This document shows, piece after piece, positions 6,464 to 6,666 of a stretch of 6,666 bases of DNA. Origin of the DNA: Paracoccaceae bacterium (GTDB taxonomy: Bacteria > Pseudomonadota > Alphaproteobacteria > Rhodobacterales > Rhodobacteraceae). The DNA lies in contig SKWJ01000417.1 in the NCBI GenBank assembly GCA_007128995.1, forward strand, positions 1-6,666. Direction: 5' to 3'. The translations under genes and the position numbers were made by a program. Each line of letters starts with the position of its first letter. Within the stretch, counting starts at the first letter, position 1. The notes beneath the pieces were generated by a model. It did no database searches. It was not told where the DNA came from and was given only the letters and a program-made list of their open reading frames with translations.

Positions 6464-6666
6464 ATGCAAGCCGTCTTCGTCCTGGGTTTTCTGATGGTTA
6501 CCATCATCGCTGGTGCGGCCATTGCCTATGCCGTCGGCGCGGCGGCGATCCTGACATTCATCGTATCCGACAATACCCGCTATATGGCCGTTCTGCCGCA
6601 GCGCCTTTTCAGCCAGCTGGATGTGTTCGCCTTTCTGGCGATGCCGCTGTTCATTCTGGCGGGTGA
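6464..6666 (+). CDS. dctM: TRAP transporter large permease subunit (DctM family), N-terminal part
   Basis: Only the first 67 codons are in the window; the gene runs off the right edge. DctM proteins are the large inner-membrane subunit of tripartite periplasmic transporters, importing carboxylates and related solutes with Na+ or H+. The visible part has an N-terminal hydrophobic helix (about 3-33, VFVLGFLMVTIIAGAAIAYA onward), a short polar loop, and the family pattern RLFSQLDVFAFLAMPLFILAG (47-67), in which FAFLAMPLFILAG is the well-conserved entry to the second helix. ATG 6464 is chosen because it starts right at the first helix; no strong Shine-Dalgarno precedes it. No small permease (dctQ) or binding protein (dctP) gene lies between it and the regulator, so they should lie downstream or elsewhere. 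Control by the adjacent LysR protein is likely. Confidence 0.85.
   Translation, partial: MQAVFVLGFLMVTIIAGAAIAYAVGAAAILTFIVSDNTRYMAVLPQRLFSQLDVFAFLAMPLFILAG

Overview
The window is GC-rich and densely coded, apart from a few AT-rich promoter stretches. Its content is a Tat-exported molybdo-hydroxylase, a bacterial sodium symporter of the NSS family, a TRAP transporter under a LysR regulator, and a short-spaced minus-strand folB cluster. Together with the codon use this fits an alphaproteobacterium, most likely a Rhodobacterales (Roseobacter-type) genome. That assignment is an inference from gene content and style, since no rRNA or other marker gene is present.

Layout from left to right: 1-373 holds no gene I can support, only a 15-bp palindrome and GC-rich inverted repeats. 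374-3072 (minus strand) is a two-gene operon, iorA then iorB, encoding the [2Fe-2S] subunit and the molybdopterin subunit of an isoquinoline-1-oxidoreductase-type enzyme; the genes overlap by ATGA. 3073-3376 is a divergent intergenic region. 3377-4687 (plus strand) is an 11-helix sodium-dependent NSS transporter. It converges, with a 9-bp gap, on a minus-strand pair: a 65-codon basic protein gene (5092-5289) overlapping by ATGA a dihydroneopterin-aldolase-like gene (4697-5095). 5443-6360 (minus strand) is a LysR regulator. It is divergent from a TRAP large-permease gene that starts at 6464 and runs off the right edge.

Functional units: (1) IorA passes electrons from the molybdenum centre of IorB, and the complex probably acts outside the cytoplasm because IorB carries a twin-arginine signal. 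No FAD subunit, cytochrome or XdhC-type maturation gene is visible here. (2) The LysR protein very probably controls both itself and the TRAP genes through a palindromic T-N11-A box lying 2 bp from its own start codon. (3) The FolB-like protein keeps three of the four usual catalytic positions but appears to lack the N-terminal glutamate.

I found no CRISPR array, RNA gene, insertion sequence or defence system. The least explained items are the small basic protein coupled to the atypical FolB, and the substrates of the three transport or oxidation systems.
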